Assembly: GCA_964587655.1 (NCBI GenBank)
Contig: CAZPMT010000010.1
Coordinates: forward strand, 22,845 to 86,844
DNA from: CAZPMT01 sp964587655
GTDB lineage: Bacteria > Hydrogenedentota > Hydrogenedentia > Hydrogenedentales > SLHB01
Length of the DNA: 64,000 nucleotides
Direction: 5' to 3'
Each line of letters starts with the position of its first letter. Position 1 is the first letter of the stretch. Shown here piece after piece: positions 32,197 through 41,516 of the stretch. Under the pieces are notes generated by a model. It was given only the letters and a program-made list of their open reading frames with translations, did no database searches and was not told the DNA's origin. The position numbers were made by a program, and so were the translations under genes.

Positions 32197-33756
32197 TTAG
32201 GCGCCGGATGCTCCCGCAGATCCACCTTGCGCCATCTCACGAAGTTTTCGCTTCAACAGTTTTCCCGTTGGCCCCTTCGGAAGGACCGGTAGAATGACCA
32301 CGTCCCTGGGGACTTTGTAGCGCGCCATCCGTTCCTGGCAGTAGGCCCGGATCTCTTCGGGCTTCGTGTCCGCGTCACTACGGAGCGCCACGTAGGCCCT
32401 CACTTCCTCGCCGCGGGCCTCGTCCGCCACGCCGATGACGCATACCTCGACGACGTCCGGGTGCCCATAGATAACTTCTTCGATCTCTCTGGGGTAAATG
32501 TTCATGCCGCCGCGTATGATCAGATCCTTCTTGCGGTCGACGATGAAGAAGTAACCGTCTTCATCCATCTTGGCCAGGTCGCCGGTGTGGAACCAGCCGT
32601 CGACAACGACCGATTCGGTGGCGCCGGGCTTCTTGTAATAGCCCTTCATAACGTTGTGGCCGCGGACGACGATCTCACCGACCTCGCCCACGGGCGCAAA
32701 GGAGCCGTCTTCGCGCATGAGTTTCATTTGGCAGCCCCAGATGGGGGTTCCGATGGAGCCCGCTCTGCTGGGTTTGTCGGGCATATTAAACGAGGCGATT
32801 GGACTCGTTTCGGTAAGTCCGTATCCCTCGAGGATCCGCACGCCGAACCTCTTCTCGAACTTGTCGAGGACCTCGACGGGTAGGGCCGAACCGCCCGATA
32901 CCGTCACACGAAGCGAGGATAGATCGTAGACATCGGCGTCTTCGTAGTTGAGCATCCAGAAGAACATCGTGGGGACGGCCGCGAGGAAGGTAACCTTGTC
33001 CCGCTGGATGATCTCGAAGGTCTTCTTGGTGTCAAACTGGGGCATCATGGTCAGGGTCATGCCCGCCAACAAGCCCGCATTCATCACACAGGTTTGCCCG
33101 AAAGAATGGAACAGCGGCAACACGACAAGACCGACGTCTTCCGGAAAGCCCTTCACGATATGGTCCTTCGCGTAGAAGGCGTTGAAGAAGACGTTGAAAT
33201 GCGTGAGCTCGGCCCCCTTTGGCGTGCCCGTGGTGCCGGAGGTATAGAGGATGACGGCGGTGTCCTCGGGCATGGTTTGCACCATGTCGAACTCGCTGGG
33301 CGCGGCAAGGAGCAGCGGCATGAGGAGTTCACCGACGGGCGGCGGCTCCATGTCCATGATAGTGCTCACGACAAGGAGGTGATGGCACGTTTCGGTTTGA
33401 AGGAACGCCTTGCCGGATTCTTCGAGGAAGCCCTTCCAGGTGAAAAAGACCTCCGCATCGGAGTCCTCGAGCTGGTACTGGATCTCGGAACTCTTGAGCA
33501 AGCAGTTGATCGGAACGACAGTGGCGCCGCAGTTGAGAATACCGTAATAGATGATGGGAAAGTGCGGCGTGTTGGGAATCATGAGCGCGACCTTGTCGCC
33601 CTTCCCAATGCCGCGCTCTCTGAGGATGTTCGCAACCTTCCTGGCGGAGATCAACAACTCCGTGTAAGTCATGCGGAGATCGTCGAGGATCAAGGCTGTC
33701 TTGTTAGGATACTCTTGCGCACTTGCATCGAGAAAAAAGGCGAGGTTTAGACTCAT
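32197..33756 (-). CDS. fadD: Long-chain fatty acid-CoA ligase
   Basis: A 519-residue adenylate-forming ligase. Signatures are ILYTSGTTGTPKGAELTH near 168 (P-loop), ILEGYGLTETSPIASFNMP near 307, GWFHTGDLAKMDEDGYFFIVDRKKDLI near 390 with the hinge, GGMNIYPREIEEVIYGHPDV near 418, and the C-terminal GPTGKLLKRKLRE with the catalytic lysine. It probably supplies acyl-CoA to the dehydrogenase downstream. ATG 33756 follows GGAGAG. Chain-length preference cannot be judged from sequence. Confidence 0.9.
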   Translation of the reverse strand: MSLNLAFFLDASAQEYPNKTALILDDLRMTYTELLISARKVANILRERGIGKGDKVALMIPNTPHFPIIYYGILNCGATVVPINCLLKSSEIQYQLEDSDAEVFFTWKGFLEESGKAFLQTETCHHLLVVSTIMDMEPPPVGELLMPLLLAAPSEFDMVQTMPEDTAVILYTSGTTGTPKGAELTHFNVFFNAFYAKDHIVKGFPEDVGLVVLPLFHSFGQTCVMNAGLLAGMTLTMMPQFDTKKTFEIIQRDKVTFLAAVPTMFFWMLNYEDADVYDLSSLRVTVSGGSALPVEVLDKFEKRFGVRILEGYGLTETSPIASFNMPDKPSRAGSIGTPIWGCQMKLMREDGSFAPVGEVGEIVVRGHNVMKGYYKKPGATESVVVDGWFHTGDLAKMDEDGYFFIVDRKKDLIIRGGMNIYPREIEEVIYGHPDVVEVCVIGVADEARGEEVRAYVALRSDADTKPEEIRAYCQERMARYKVPRDVVILPVLPKGPTGKLLKRKLREMAQGGSAGASGA

Positions 33757-34001
33757 TGCTCATCTCTCCAATCTTGATTGGTATTCTACACGGGAAAGGT
33801 TGTTCCAACCACGAATTGAATTACCGCGGACACGCGCGGGGAAAAGACGGTGACATCCCGTATTGCCCCGGCAGCAGGCCACTTCTCCGCCACTTCAACT
33901 CCCTCCAGACATTAGGGCTTCTACCACTATTGGCCCACGGGATGCAAATTTCCAGAAAGGGCCTAACCATGAGGTCCGAGACTCTCCGTCCGGTCGTTCC
34001 G

Positions 34002-35106
34002 TCATTCCCCCAGAGAGCGCCAATCCATGTTGAAGGCATCGGCGACGGCCTTGTATGTGATCTTGCCGTGATAGAGATTGAGGCCCTTTCGCAGGGCGGG
34101 AACCTCCTCCATGGCCTGTTCGATGCCTTTGTCCGCGATAGCCAGGCCGTAGCCGAGCGTCACATTTGTCAGCGCATAGGTGGCGGTGCGCGGGACGGCG
34201 CCGGGCATGTTTGCCACGCAGTAATGGACGACGCCGTTGACGTGGTAGATCGGATCATGGTGGCTGGTGGGCCTCGAGGTCTCGCAACAACCGCCTTGGT
34301 CTATAGCGATGTCCACAATAGGAGATCCCGGTTTCATCCGCTTGACGAGGTCCTTGGATATCAGGCGCGGCGCGCGCGCCTGGGATCAGAACGGAGCCTA
34401 TGACCAAGTCCGCCTGCGTCACCTCATCGGCAATGGTGGCGGTGTTCGACATGATCGTCGTCACGCCGCGGCCCATGACGTCGTGCAGATAGCGAAGCCG
34501 TTCAGTATTCACATCAAGCACCGTCACGTGGGCGCCGATGCCTGCCGCCACCTGGCAGGCGTTGCCGCCGGATACCCCGGCGCCGAGGATCACGACCTTG
34601 CCGGGCTTTACGCCGGACACGCCGCTGAGAAGTATGCCGCAGCCTTTGGAGGCTGCCTCGAGGCAGAAGGCCCCTTTCTGAATCGAGAGGCGCCCCGCCA
34701 CTTCGCTCATCGGCACGAGGAGAGGCAGTGCGCCGTCGGCGGTTTGGATGGTCTCATACGCCATCCCAACGATCTTCTTCTCGACGAGTGCGCGCGTCAG
34801 CGCCTCATTCGATGCGAGATGAAGATACGTGTAGATGATCTGTCCCGGCTGCATCCACTTGATCTCGTCGCCGAGGGGCTCTTTGACTTTCATGACCATG
34901 CCGGCGCGTTCCCAGACCGACTTGGCCTGCTTGACGATCTTCGCGCCCGCGGCGCGATAGGCCGCATCCGGAATTCCGCTGCCGAGACCGGCCCCACGCT
35001 CCACCAGCACCGCGTGTCCGTGGGCAATGAATGCCGACACCCCTGACGGCACTATCGCTACCCGCCCTTCATCCTGCTTAATCTCTCGAGGCACGCCGAC
35101 TATCAT
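34002..35106 (-). pseudogene. ald: Alanine dehydrogenase, interrupted by a frameshift
   Basis: Together the two frames form a normal alanine dehydrogenase of about 370 residues (alanine + NAD to pyruvate + ammonia). The first frame (35106 to about 34375) has MIVGVPREIKQDEGRVA, VMKVKEPLGDE (substrate Lys), YTYLHLASNEA (catalytic His) and KVVILGAGVSGGNACQVA, then runs out of register after LIGSVLIPGARA. The second (about 34363 to 34002) continues with KPGSPIVDIAIDQGGCCETSRPT and the closing region. The break lies in the GC run at 34363-34382: two bases (GC) appear missing, since restoring them gives PGARAPRLISKDL. It may be a true mutation or an assembly error. Confidence 0.85.
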
Positions 35107-35190
35107 CTTTGCTCTCCCTGCTGCTGACCGGCGCCCACCGGGTTCCTACAACCTTCCGCGTTCATAGAGGAAAGCGGCCTATGCATTTCT

Positions 35191-35766
35191 CTACCGCGCT
35201 GCGATGGCTTCCGCGGCCTGTTTGACGATCTTTGCCACGGCGCGGCTCATGGCTGAGGGAAGCGCGGCAGGCTCGTTGCGTTCGAGGGGTTCGCTTTCCG
35301 TCAGCGTGGCCGCCCAGACGGCCTGGGGCTGCTGAGTATCGCGAAGTTCTAGGCGCACCTCACACTCGGCCTTCCACGGATCCGTGGTGCGGACAACGTC
35401 GAACTTGCGGAGCTCGCCAGTGAGAACGAGGTCGGGAAGGGCAAGGTCCTCCGCGTTCCCAACGTCCTTGAAGTGATGCGTGGCCAAGATCGCATCGGTC
35501 AGGATGCGGGTGACGACGTCGGCGGGCAGTTCCGCCCATTCGACGGAACTGTATTCTCCGAGCACGAAGCCGCTCTCCCTGTACACGACTTTCTGCTTGT
35601 AGGGACGCGCCGCGACGAGCGGACGAATGCCGAGCGTCTTGTCCGGAGGCTGCTGCGCCGCTGCAACCTGGACGTCCGATTCGAGCACGTACTTCGTGGG
35701 CGGGCTATACGACGTTGCGCAGCCGATCGCGATCACCGCGATGAGAGGAATTCCGTAACGCATCAT
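35191..35766 (-). CDS. ABC-type transport auxiliary lipoprotein of the Mla/MCE system
   Basis: A 191-residue lipoprotein: signal peptide with lipobox VIAIGCA, Cys near residue 16, then a PF03886-like body (YVLESDVQV, LGIRPLVAARPYKQKVVYRESGFVLGEYSSVEWAELPADVVTRIL). Such PqiC/MlaC-position lipoproteins anchor or link MCE transporters between membranes. ATG 35766 overlaps the mlaD stop by 4 bp, tying it to the operon, of which it is the last gene. No mlaC-type periplasmic shuttle is present. Confidence 0.8.
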   Translation of the reverse strand: MMRYGIPLIAVIAIGCATSYSPPTKYVLESDVQVAAAQQPPDKTLGIRPLVAARPYKQKVVYRESGFVLGEYSSVEWAELPADVVTRILTDAILATHHFKDVGNAEDLALPDLVLTGELRKFDVVRTTDPWKAECEVRLELRDTQQPQAVWAATLTESEPLERNEPAALPSAMSRAVAKIVKQAAEAIAAR

Positions 35767-36731
35767 TTTTCTCCCTTTGGTTTGCCTTTGCCGCGGATCA
35801 GCGCGGAGGGATCCTGTTGCAGGTATTGGACCAGTTCGCGGACGGCCTCGAGGGAGGCGTTCAACGTGCGCAGGCTCTCGCGCAGATTGTACTCGACATT
35901 GTCGGCCTCGTGCAGGGCGCGCCGCGACACGGTATCGATGGCCCCGGCCGTTTCCTGCAAGCGCTTCGACATCGCCGAGATGTCCTTCAAGGTTTGATTG
36001 GCATTGTCACCGAGCTCGCCGACCTGTAGTTCTTCGACCTTCTTAGTTACGGTCTTGACGGCTTCATCGGTATCCTTCAGCAGCTTCTTCACGTCTTTCG
36101 TCAGGTCGTGGAAATCGTCGAGACTGGCTTTTGCCTCGCCCTGGAGGTCGCCGAGGGTAGTGTTGGCCTTATCGAGGAATTCCTGGCCCCGCAAGATGAG
36201 ACCGTCGATATCGTCCAGGAGCAAGGCGAGATCGCCTTCCTCCATACCGGTCATGCTGCTCTTTATGGTCTCGAGGATCGTATTGGTCTTGTCGAGGAAC
36301 ATCTCGATCTGGCTGCTGAACGACTTGACGAGGGAAGGCTTGGAGTGAATCTCACAGCCAGGAGGAAGAACCGGTCCGCTCGGGTCCCCACCCTGGAGCG
36401 AAATGCACATGGTGCCGGTTGCGAGACTGTACATCACAAGCTGGGCGGTGACGCCCTGATGCAGTTTCACCTTGTTGGCGAGGATCAGTAGATCACAGTG
36501 GGCCTTATTGGTCGGCGTCACATAGATGTTGCTCACTTTTCCGACGGTAACGCCCATGTACACGACGAGGCCGTCGGAGGCCAAACCGAGCACGGACTCA
36601 TCGAACTCGACCCAGTACGGGTTTTTCGCCTCGTACTGAAAACCCGATATGAGCGTGAGGCCGCCGGCGATGAGCAACACGCATATGATAACGAACAGTC
36701 CCACCTTGATTTTCTGCGCGTGCGTTGCCAA
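35763..36731 (-). CDS. mlaD: MlaD-type MCE-domain substrate-binding protein
   Basis: A 322-residue protein with one N-terminal membrane helix (KVGLFVIICVLLIAGGLTLIS) and an MCE domain at about residues 36-112 (YWVEFDESVLGLASDGLVVYMGVTVGKVSNIYV). The long helical C-terminal half (IEMFLDKTNTILETIKSSM onward) repeats a pattern suited to a helical tube or needle across the periplasm. It is the periplasmic lipid-binding ring of an Mla-type transporter. It lies 99 bp after mlaF; that gap shows nothing else. The following lipoprotein overlaps its stop. Confidence 0.9.
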   Translation of the reverse strand: MATHAQKIKVGLFVIICVLLIAGGLTLISGFQYEAKNPYWVEFDESVLGLASDGLVVYMGVTVGKVSNIYVTPTNKAHCDLLILANKVKLHQGVTAQLVMYSLATGTMCISLQGGDPSGPVLPPGCEIHSKPSLVKSFSSQIEMFLDKTNTILETIKSSMTGMEEGDLALLLDDIDGLILRGQEFLDKANTTLGDLQGEAKASLDDFHDLTKDVKKLLKDTDEAVKTVTKKVEELQVGELGDNANQTLKDISAMSKRLQETAGAIDTVSRRALHEADNVEYNLRESLRTLNASLEAVRELVQYLQQDPSALIRGKGKPKGEK

Positions 36732-36830
36732 GGCTCAATCTCCCGTTGTTCCGGCTACGCCGGACTTCTTCTCATCGCGGACCCGCGGTCTTCGTCCCAC
36801 GATGCCGTTTCCCGGCGCGGGTTCGCTGCA

Positions 36831-37595
36831 TCAAATATTGCGTTGCATGATGAAATCATCGGCACGCCTTTCGAAGAATTGACGGACCCGGGGTACCGTC
36901 GTACTCTCGGCTTCCTCGATCGTGCCCGTGAAAATGGCGCTGCCCCGATCGAGCATGATGACCCGGTCGGCGACTTTACGGATCGAATCAAGCTCGTGCG
37001 TAACGATGACGAACGTAATCCCGAGTAACTTTCGCAAGTTGAGGATGAGGTCGTCAAGTCCCGAGGCCATAATGGGGTCCAGCCCGGAAGAGGGCTCGTC
37101 GAAGTAGACCACGGGCGGATCGAGCGCGATGGCCCTTGCGAGACCCGCCCGCTTGCGCATCCCGCCGGAGAGTTCGTCCGGCATAAGATGCTGCGCGGCG
37201 GCAAGCCCCACCAGGCTGAGCTTCAGCCGGACTATCGAATCGATGAGATTCTCGTCCATCTCGCCATACTCGCGCAGGGGCAGCGCCACGTTGTCGCCGA
37301 CGGTCATCGAGTTGAACAGGCCGCTCGACTGAAACGCGATGCCGATGTTGCGCTGCATCTTGGACAACTCATCCTCGTCCATCCCCGCGATGTCGCTGCC
37401 CAGGAAGAGGATGCGCCCGGACGTGGGCTGCAACAGGCCGGTGAGGTGTTTGAGGAGCGTTGTCTTTCCACATCCACTGCCGCCGATGATAACAAAGATC
37501 TCGCCCTTCGTTATCCGGCACGAGACGTGATCTAGCACCAGCGTCTCGCCGTAATGCGTGACCAGATCCTGCACTTCGATAATCGTATCGTTCAT
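36831..37595 (-). CDS. mlaF: MlaF-type ABC transporter ATPase
   Basis: A 254-residue ABC ATPase driving MCE lipid transport. Walker A is GGSGCGKTTLLKHL near 38, the signature LSGGMRKRAGLARA near 143, Walker B VVYFDEPSSGLDP near 163 and the switch His in VTHELDS near 197. The SGGMRKR form is characteristic of MlaF/Mkl-group ATPases. ATG 37595 follows the mlaE stop by 12 bp. All catalytic residues are present. Confidence 0.92.
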   Translation of the reverse strand: MNDTIIEVQDLVTHYGETLVLDHVSCRITKGEIFVIIGGSGCGKTTLLKHLTGLLQPTSGRILFLGSDIAGMDEDELSKMQRNIGIAFQSSGLFNSMTVGDNVALPLREYGEMDENLIDSIVRLKLSLVGLAAAQHLMPDELSGGMRKRAGLARAIALDPPVVYFDEPSSGLDPIMASGLDDLILNLRKLLGITFVIVTHELDSIRKVADRVIMLDRGSAIFTGTIEEAESTTVPRVRQFFERRADDFIMQRNI

Positions 37596-37607
37596 TTTCG
37601 CTTGCTC

Positions 37608-38696
37608 TTAACGCGGTATATCCAGGATGTAGTAGAAAATCGTCGCAAATACGATGTCAATCACGATGATCAGAAAGATATCCATAACGACGGCCCGGGT
37701 GGTCATGAGGCCCACGCCACGGGACCCGCCCGTCACCCGCAATCCGTTGTGACACCCGACCAGTACGATTGTCAATGCAAAGGCAAGGGATTTCAGCATC
37801 CCCTGGAATACGTCCATGAAACTCACGGCGTTGAGCGTCTGGCTCATCCAGTTCTCCGGCCCGTACCCAAGGACGAAGATGCCCCACAGGGAGCCGCCCA
37901 GGACACCCGCGATCATGCCGAGGGCGGTCAGACACGGCATGCAGATCAGCAGCGAGAGGATCTTCGGAACAACGAGGAACTGCGAGACGTTTAGGCCCAT
38001 ACCGCGCAAGGCGTCGATCTCTTCCTGGACGCGCATGGTGGCCAGTTCGGCGGCAATGGCCGCGCCGGTCCGGGCCGACACGACAACGGCCGTCATAACG
38101 GCGGCGAGCTCGCGCGCAAACCCGATCACGATTAGATTTGCCACAAATATGCCCAAACCGTACTGCGCGACCTGGGCCGCGGAGAGCATGGCGATAATCA
38201 AGCCGAGCAGGAAATTCATGAGGCAGTTGATCCGGACGGCGCGGACGCCCATCTCATACATCTCGTCCAGCCACAGGCCCCAGCGAAATCCCCGGCCCTC
38301 GACGGGCGCGATAAACAGCCAGTAGATCGCATCGATCACGAGGTTCAGAAAATCGCGGAGTTCATCCGTGTACTTGAAAATGCCGCCGCCCACTTCCTCG
38401 AAGATCCCTTCTTTCGCCCGCTCAACTGTCCCGGAGGGAACCAGTCCCGGCTCGATCAACTCGATGAACTCGGCGACGCCTCCGGCGTGACCCTCGCAAC
38501 GCAGTTCCCCGTGGTGTTCCGCCACAAGATCCGCGATCGCGACCACCCAGGCGCCGCCCCGCGCGTCCATCTCTGTTGTTCCACTAAGATCGAGGACGAC
38601 GGTGTCGCCCTCGACAAGAGGCTGTTTCCGTACGATCTCGAGAAGGGCCTGGCCGGTTTGCTGGTCGAGTCTGGATGGGCATGGGATCTTCTTCAT
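37608..38696 (-). CDS. mlaE: MlaE-type permease with fused N-terminal STAS domain
   Basis: A 362-residue protein. Residues 1-95 form a STAS domain like that of MlaB (GDTVVLDLSGTTEMDARGGAWVVAIA, then AEFIELIEPG), and residues 110-362 are an MlaE permease (SAAQVAQYGLGIFVANLIVIGFARELAAVMTAVVVSARTGAAIAAELATM; EEIDALRGMGLN). In E. coli the STAS protein MlaB is separate and binds the ATPase; here it is joined to the permease. ATG 38696 overlaps the ligA stop by 4 bp (ATGA), so translation is coupled to a DNA ligase gene upstream, probably by accident of gene order. Confidence 0.9.
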   Translation of the reverse strand: MKKIPCPSRLDQQTGQALLEIVRKQPLVEGDTVVLDLSGTTEMDARGGAWVVAIADLVAEHHGELRCEGHAGGVAEFIELIEPGLVPSGTVERAKEGIFEEVGGGIFKYTDELRDFLNLVIDAIYWLFIAPVEGRGFRWGLWLDEMYEMGVRAVRINCLMNFLLGLIIAMLSAAQVAQYGLGIFVANLIVIGFARELAAVMTAVVVSARTGAAIAAELATMRVQEEIDALRGMGLNVSQFLVVPKILSLLICMPCLTALGMIAGVLGGSLWGIFVLGYGPENWMSQTLNAVSFMDVFQGMLKSLAFALTIVLVGCHNGLRVTGGSRGVGLMTTRAVVMDIFLIIVIDIVFATIFYYILDIPR

Positions 38697-40732
38697 GACG
38701 GTTGCCCCCCCGCCGCCATAGCTTCGAACTGCTCCTCGGTAAGGATGGTTACGTTGAGCTTGCGCGCCTTCTCGATCTTCGAGCCGGGGCTTTCGCCCGC
38801 CAGCACGTAGTCGGTCTTTGCGCTCACACTCGATGAGGCGCGCCCCCCAAGCTGCTTGATCCGGTCTTGGATGGTCTCGCGCGAATAGCGGCGCAGGCCG
38901 CCCGTCACGACAAAGGTCTTCCCGTCGAACGGACGCGGCCGCCCTTCGGTGCTCGATGCCTCCTCGCGAAGTGTAAGACCGGCGGCACGCAGTTCATTGA
39001 TTAGCTGTCTGTTCTCGTCGGTGCTGAAGAAGTCGCAAATACTCGCGGCCACGACTTCCCCGATGTCCTGGATCTCGGTAAGCTCCTCAACCGGGGCTCG
39101 CATCAGCGCGTCGATGTCGCCGTAGTGCGCGGCGAGGATCTCCGCGGTATGTGTCCCGACGTGGCGTATGCCCAAGGCGTTCAGCACACGGCTCAGCGGC
39201 CGCGCTTTACTGCCTTCGATAGCCGCGACGAGGTTCGCAGCGGACTTATCGCCCATGCGTTCGAGTTGCGAAAGCGTCTGTGCATCGAGTTTGTACAGAT
39301 CGGCGAAGCCGCGCACGAGCCCGCCATCTACAAGCTGCTCGATCACCGCGGGTCCCATGCCTTCAATGTCCATGGCGGAGCGGCTGGCGAAATACTCGAT
39401 GCGCCCTTTCAGTTGCGCCGGACAGCCGGCGTTGAGGCATCGCAGAAAAACGCCTTCCGGGTCCTTGTGCACTTCTCCATTGCAGACCGGACAGGTGGGC
39501 GGTGTCCGAAAAGGTCTCGCGTGAGCGGGCCGCTCTTCCGGAATGAAACGGATGACTTGCGGGATGATCTCGCCGGCCTTCTGCAACTCGACGGTGTCGC
39601 CGACGCGAAGATCCTTTCGCGCGAGATCCTCGAAATTGTAGAGACTGGCGCGCTTGACAACGGTGCCGGCGATGGGTACCGGCTCCATCTCGGCAACGGG
39701 CGTCAACGTGCCCGATTTGCCCACTTGCACGGTGATGGCAAGGAGCTTCGTCCGCGCCACCTGCGCCGGAAACTTATATGCGATTACCCATCGCGGCGAC
39801 TTCGACGTAGCCCCGAGCCTGCGCCGATGCTCCGCGGAATCGACCTTGATGACCATGCCGTCTATCTCATAATCGAGGCCGCGTCGCTGCGTCTCCCATT
39901 CGTTGCACGCTGCAACAACGTCGTCTATCGTTGCGCACCGCCTGCGGTTCTTGTTCACGGGCAGGCCGTATCGTTCGAGCGCGTTCAGCGTTTCCCAGTG
40001 GGACGTCAAGTCCGTCCCCGGCAGCGGGGCGACGTCATAGAGCGCCACATCAAGCCGGCGTCTGGCGACCTGTTTCGGATCGAGCAGTTTCAGCGTGCCT
40101 GCAGTGGCGTTTCGCGGATTCGCCAGAGGCGCTTCCCCCGCCTCTTCACGTAGTACGTTCAACCGTTTGAGTTCCGCGTGGCGCATAAAGACTTCGCCGC
40201 GCGCTTCGATAAGCGGCGGCGGATCGCCTTTCAGACGCAGCGGCAGTGCGCGTATCGTGCGCACGTTTTCGGTTACGTTGTCGCCGCGCTCGCCATCGCC
40301 CCGCGTGGCGCCGCGCACCAAGATGCCGTTCTCGTATCGCAGCGATATTGCCACGCCATCGATCTTCAATTCGACGACGTAGGACGGCTCCTCCCCCACT
40401 CCCAGCCCCTTCCGAACGCGTTCGTCGAACTCGCGGATCTCATCTTCCGAATAGCTGTTATCGATCGAAAGCATTGGGACTTCATGCTCGACCGTCTCGA
40501 ATCCGGGAAGCGGCGCGCCTCCGACGCGACGCGTCGGCGAGTCCGGCGCCGCCAGCGAAGGATACTGCGCCTCGAGATCCTGCAACTCGCGCATGAGAGC
40601 ATCGAAAGCAATATCGGAGATCTCCGGCGCAGCCTCGACGTAGTACAAGTAGCTGTGCCGGTCGACTTCCGTGCGCAGTTCCTCGCATCGCTTGCGCGCG
40701 CTCGCAGGGACATCTTCTCGCTTTCCGCTCAT
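38693..40732 (-). CDS. ligA: NAD-dependent DNA ligase
   Basis: A 679-residue LigA that seals nicks using NAD. Domain order is Ia (YYVEAAPEISDIAFDALMREL), adenylation (VELKIDGVAISLRYENG with AMP-accepting K123, then GATRGDGERGDNVTENVRTI), OB fold, four-Cys zinc finger (CPVCNG...RCLNAGCPAQ), HhH repeats and a C-terminal BRCT domain (GKTFVVTGGLRRYSRETIQ). I start at ATG 40732; the frame runs on to 40984 only by reading through the inverted repeat at 40843-40936. A perfect TATAAT lies just 6 bp upstream of the ATG on this strand; if used, the message would be leaderless. First gene of the mla run. Confidence 0.95.
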   Translation of the reverse strand: MSGKREDVPASARKRCEELRTEVDRHSYLYYVEAAPEISDIAFDALMRELQDLEAQYPSLAAPDSPTRRVGGAPLPGFETVEHEVPMLSIDNSYSEDEIREFDERVRKGLGVGEEPSYVVELKIDGVAISLRYENGILVRGATRGDGERGDNVTENVRTIRALPLRLKGDPPPLIEARGEVFMRHAELKRLNVLREEAGEAPLANPRNATAGTLKLLDPKQVARRRLDVALYDVAPLPGTDLTSHWETLNALERYGLPVNKNRRRCATIDDVVAACNEWETQRRGLDYEIDGMVIKVDSAEHRRRLGATSKSPRWVIAYKFPAQVARTKLLAITVQVGKSGTLTPVAEMEPVPIAGTVVKRASLYNFEDLARKDLRVGDTVELQKAGEIIPQVIRFIPEERPAHARPFRTPPTCPVCNGEVHKDPEGVFLRCLNAGCPAQLKGRIEYFASRSAMDIEGMGPAVIEQLVDGGLVRGFADLYKLDAQTLSQLERMGDKSAANLVAAIEGSKARPLSRVLNALGIRHVGTHTAEILAAHYGDIDALMRAPVEELTEIQDIGEVVAASICDFFSTDENRQLINELRAAGLTLREEASSTEGRPRPFDGKTFVVTGGLRRYSRETIQDRIKQLGGRASSSVSAKTDYVLAGESPGSKIEKARKLNVTILTEEQFEAMAAGGQPS

Positions 40733-40842
40733 GGCCGGATTATATATGATCCCGATGCCGGCAAGCACGACCCGGGAACTCTGAGAGCCTGCAAAGAAAT
40801 GCCGTCGCAATACGCCCGTTTCCTCAGCGAGCCCGGAACGGG

Positions 40843-40936
40843 GCGTCATTCCCGCGAAGGCGGAAATCCAGTCACGCGCGCGGAGGTTGCGGGGCGGCGT
40901 GCATGCTCTGGATTCCCGCCTTCGCGGGAATGACGC
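40843..40936. repeat. 94-bp inverted-repeat element, copy A
   Basis: 29-bp arms at 40843-40871 and 40908-40936 (GCGTCATTCCCGCGAAGGCG... and its complement) pair with one mismatch around a 36-bp centre containing GCGGGGCGGCGTG. Copy B at 58014-58127 has the same arms and shares part of the centre. Translated, such elements give false N-terminal extensions (FPRRRESRA and WISAFAGMT). It lies upstream of ligA, between divergently oriented genes. Confidence 0.9.
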
Positions 40937-41114
40937 GATTATAATGTTGTTTCCTTGCGGGCATCTTTGCCGCGAACCGCGCACTTGACTTACCCTCCCG
41001 TCTTGCTCGACAGTTGATGTGTTCGGCTATCGGCAGGGTATATTGGCAGAGAAGAATCGAAACAGCACTGGAGACATGCGACTCGGCGCGCCGCACGGGA
41101 AATGACATTCAAGA

Positions 41115-41354
41115 CCACCCGGAGAACGGGTGGAATGAGGAAGGCCCCATAAAGGGGCCAGGCACTTTTTTCGTGCTCGTGCTCGTGCTCGTGCTCGTAA
41201 TCGTAATCGAAGACACGAATGATCAGAGTCATACAGCAGAGATCAGCGGATATTTCATTTGCTCGATTACGATTACGATTACGAGCACGAGCACGAGCAC
41301 GAAAGCTGCGCTGGAACGGCAGAGCCTTATGAGTTCTCACCGGCAAAGCCGGTG
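41115..41354. repeat. Composite hairpin region with hexamer-built 41-bp inverted repeat
   Basis: In a gene-free stretch (40937-41516), 41170-41210 consists of four TCGTGC units, two TCGTAA units and TCGA; 41263-41303 is its inverted counterpart with three and three units. The arms differ by 2 bases and enclose 52 bp. Flanking hairpins are CCACCC/GGGTGG (41115-41133), GGCCCC/GGGGCC (41143-41159, followed by AGGCAC and six T) and CACCGGC/GCCGGTG (41338-41354). No reading frame here looks like a protein. Confidence 0.88.
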
Positions 41355-41516
41355 GATCAGCTTTGATTCAGCTTGAAGTCCGCGAGGCGATGTATCTACC
41401 ATGCCCGTTGTGCCGGATATGACGTTACGTGAGACGCGCTGACAGCATAGATTGAGATTGCACAGGGCCTTCTGAGATGCTAGCATGCCCGTGTTGACGT
41501 GGGAGAGAAAGGTCAA

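Noticed and set aside
32180..32197. Terminator after fadD
   Set aside because: The 6-bp stem AACGGC/GCCGTT overlaps the stop codon and has its T run in the loop rather than after the stem.
40733..40984. N-terminal extension of LigA
   Set aside because: It reads through the 94-bp inverted repeat; the family start MSGKRED is at 40732.
41170..41303. Possible CRISPR array
   Set aside because: The repeats are 6-base units without spacers, arranged as an inverted pair; there are no cas genes.
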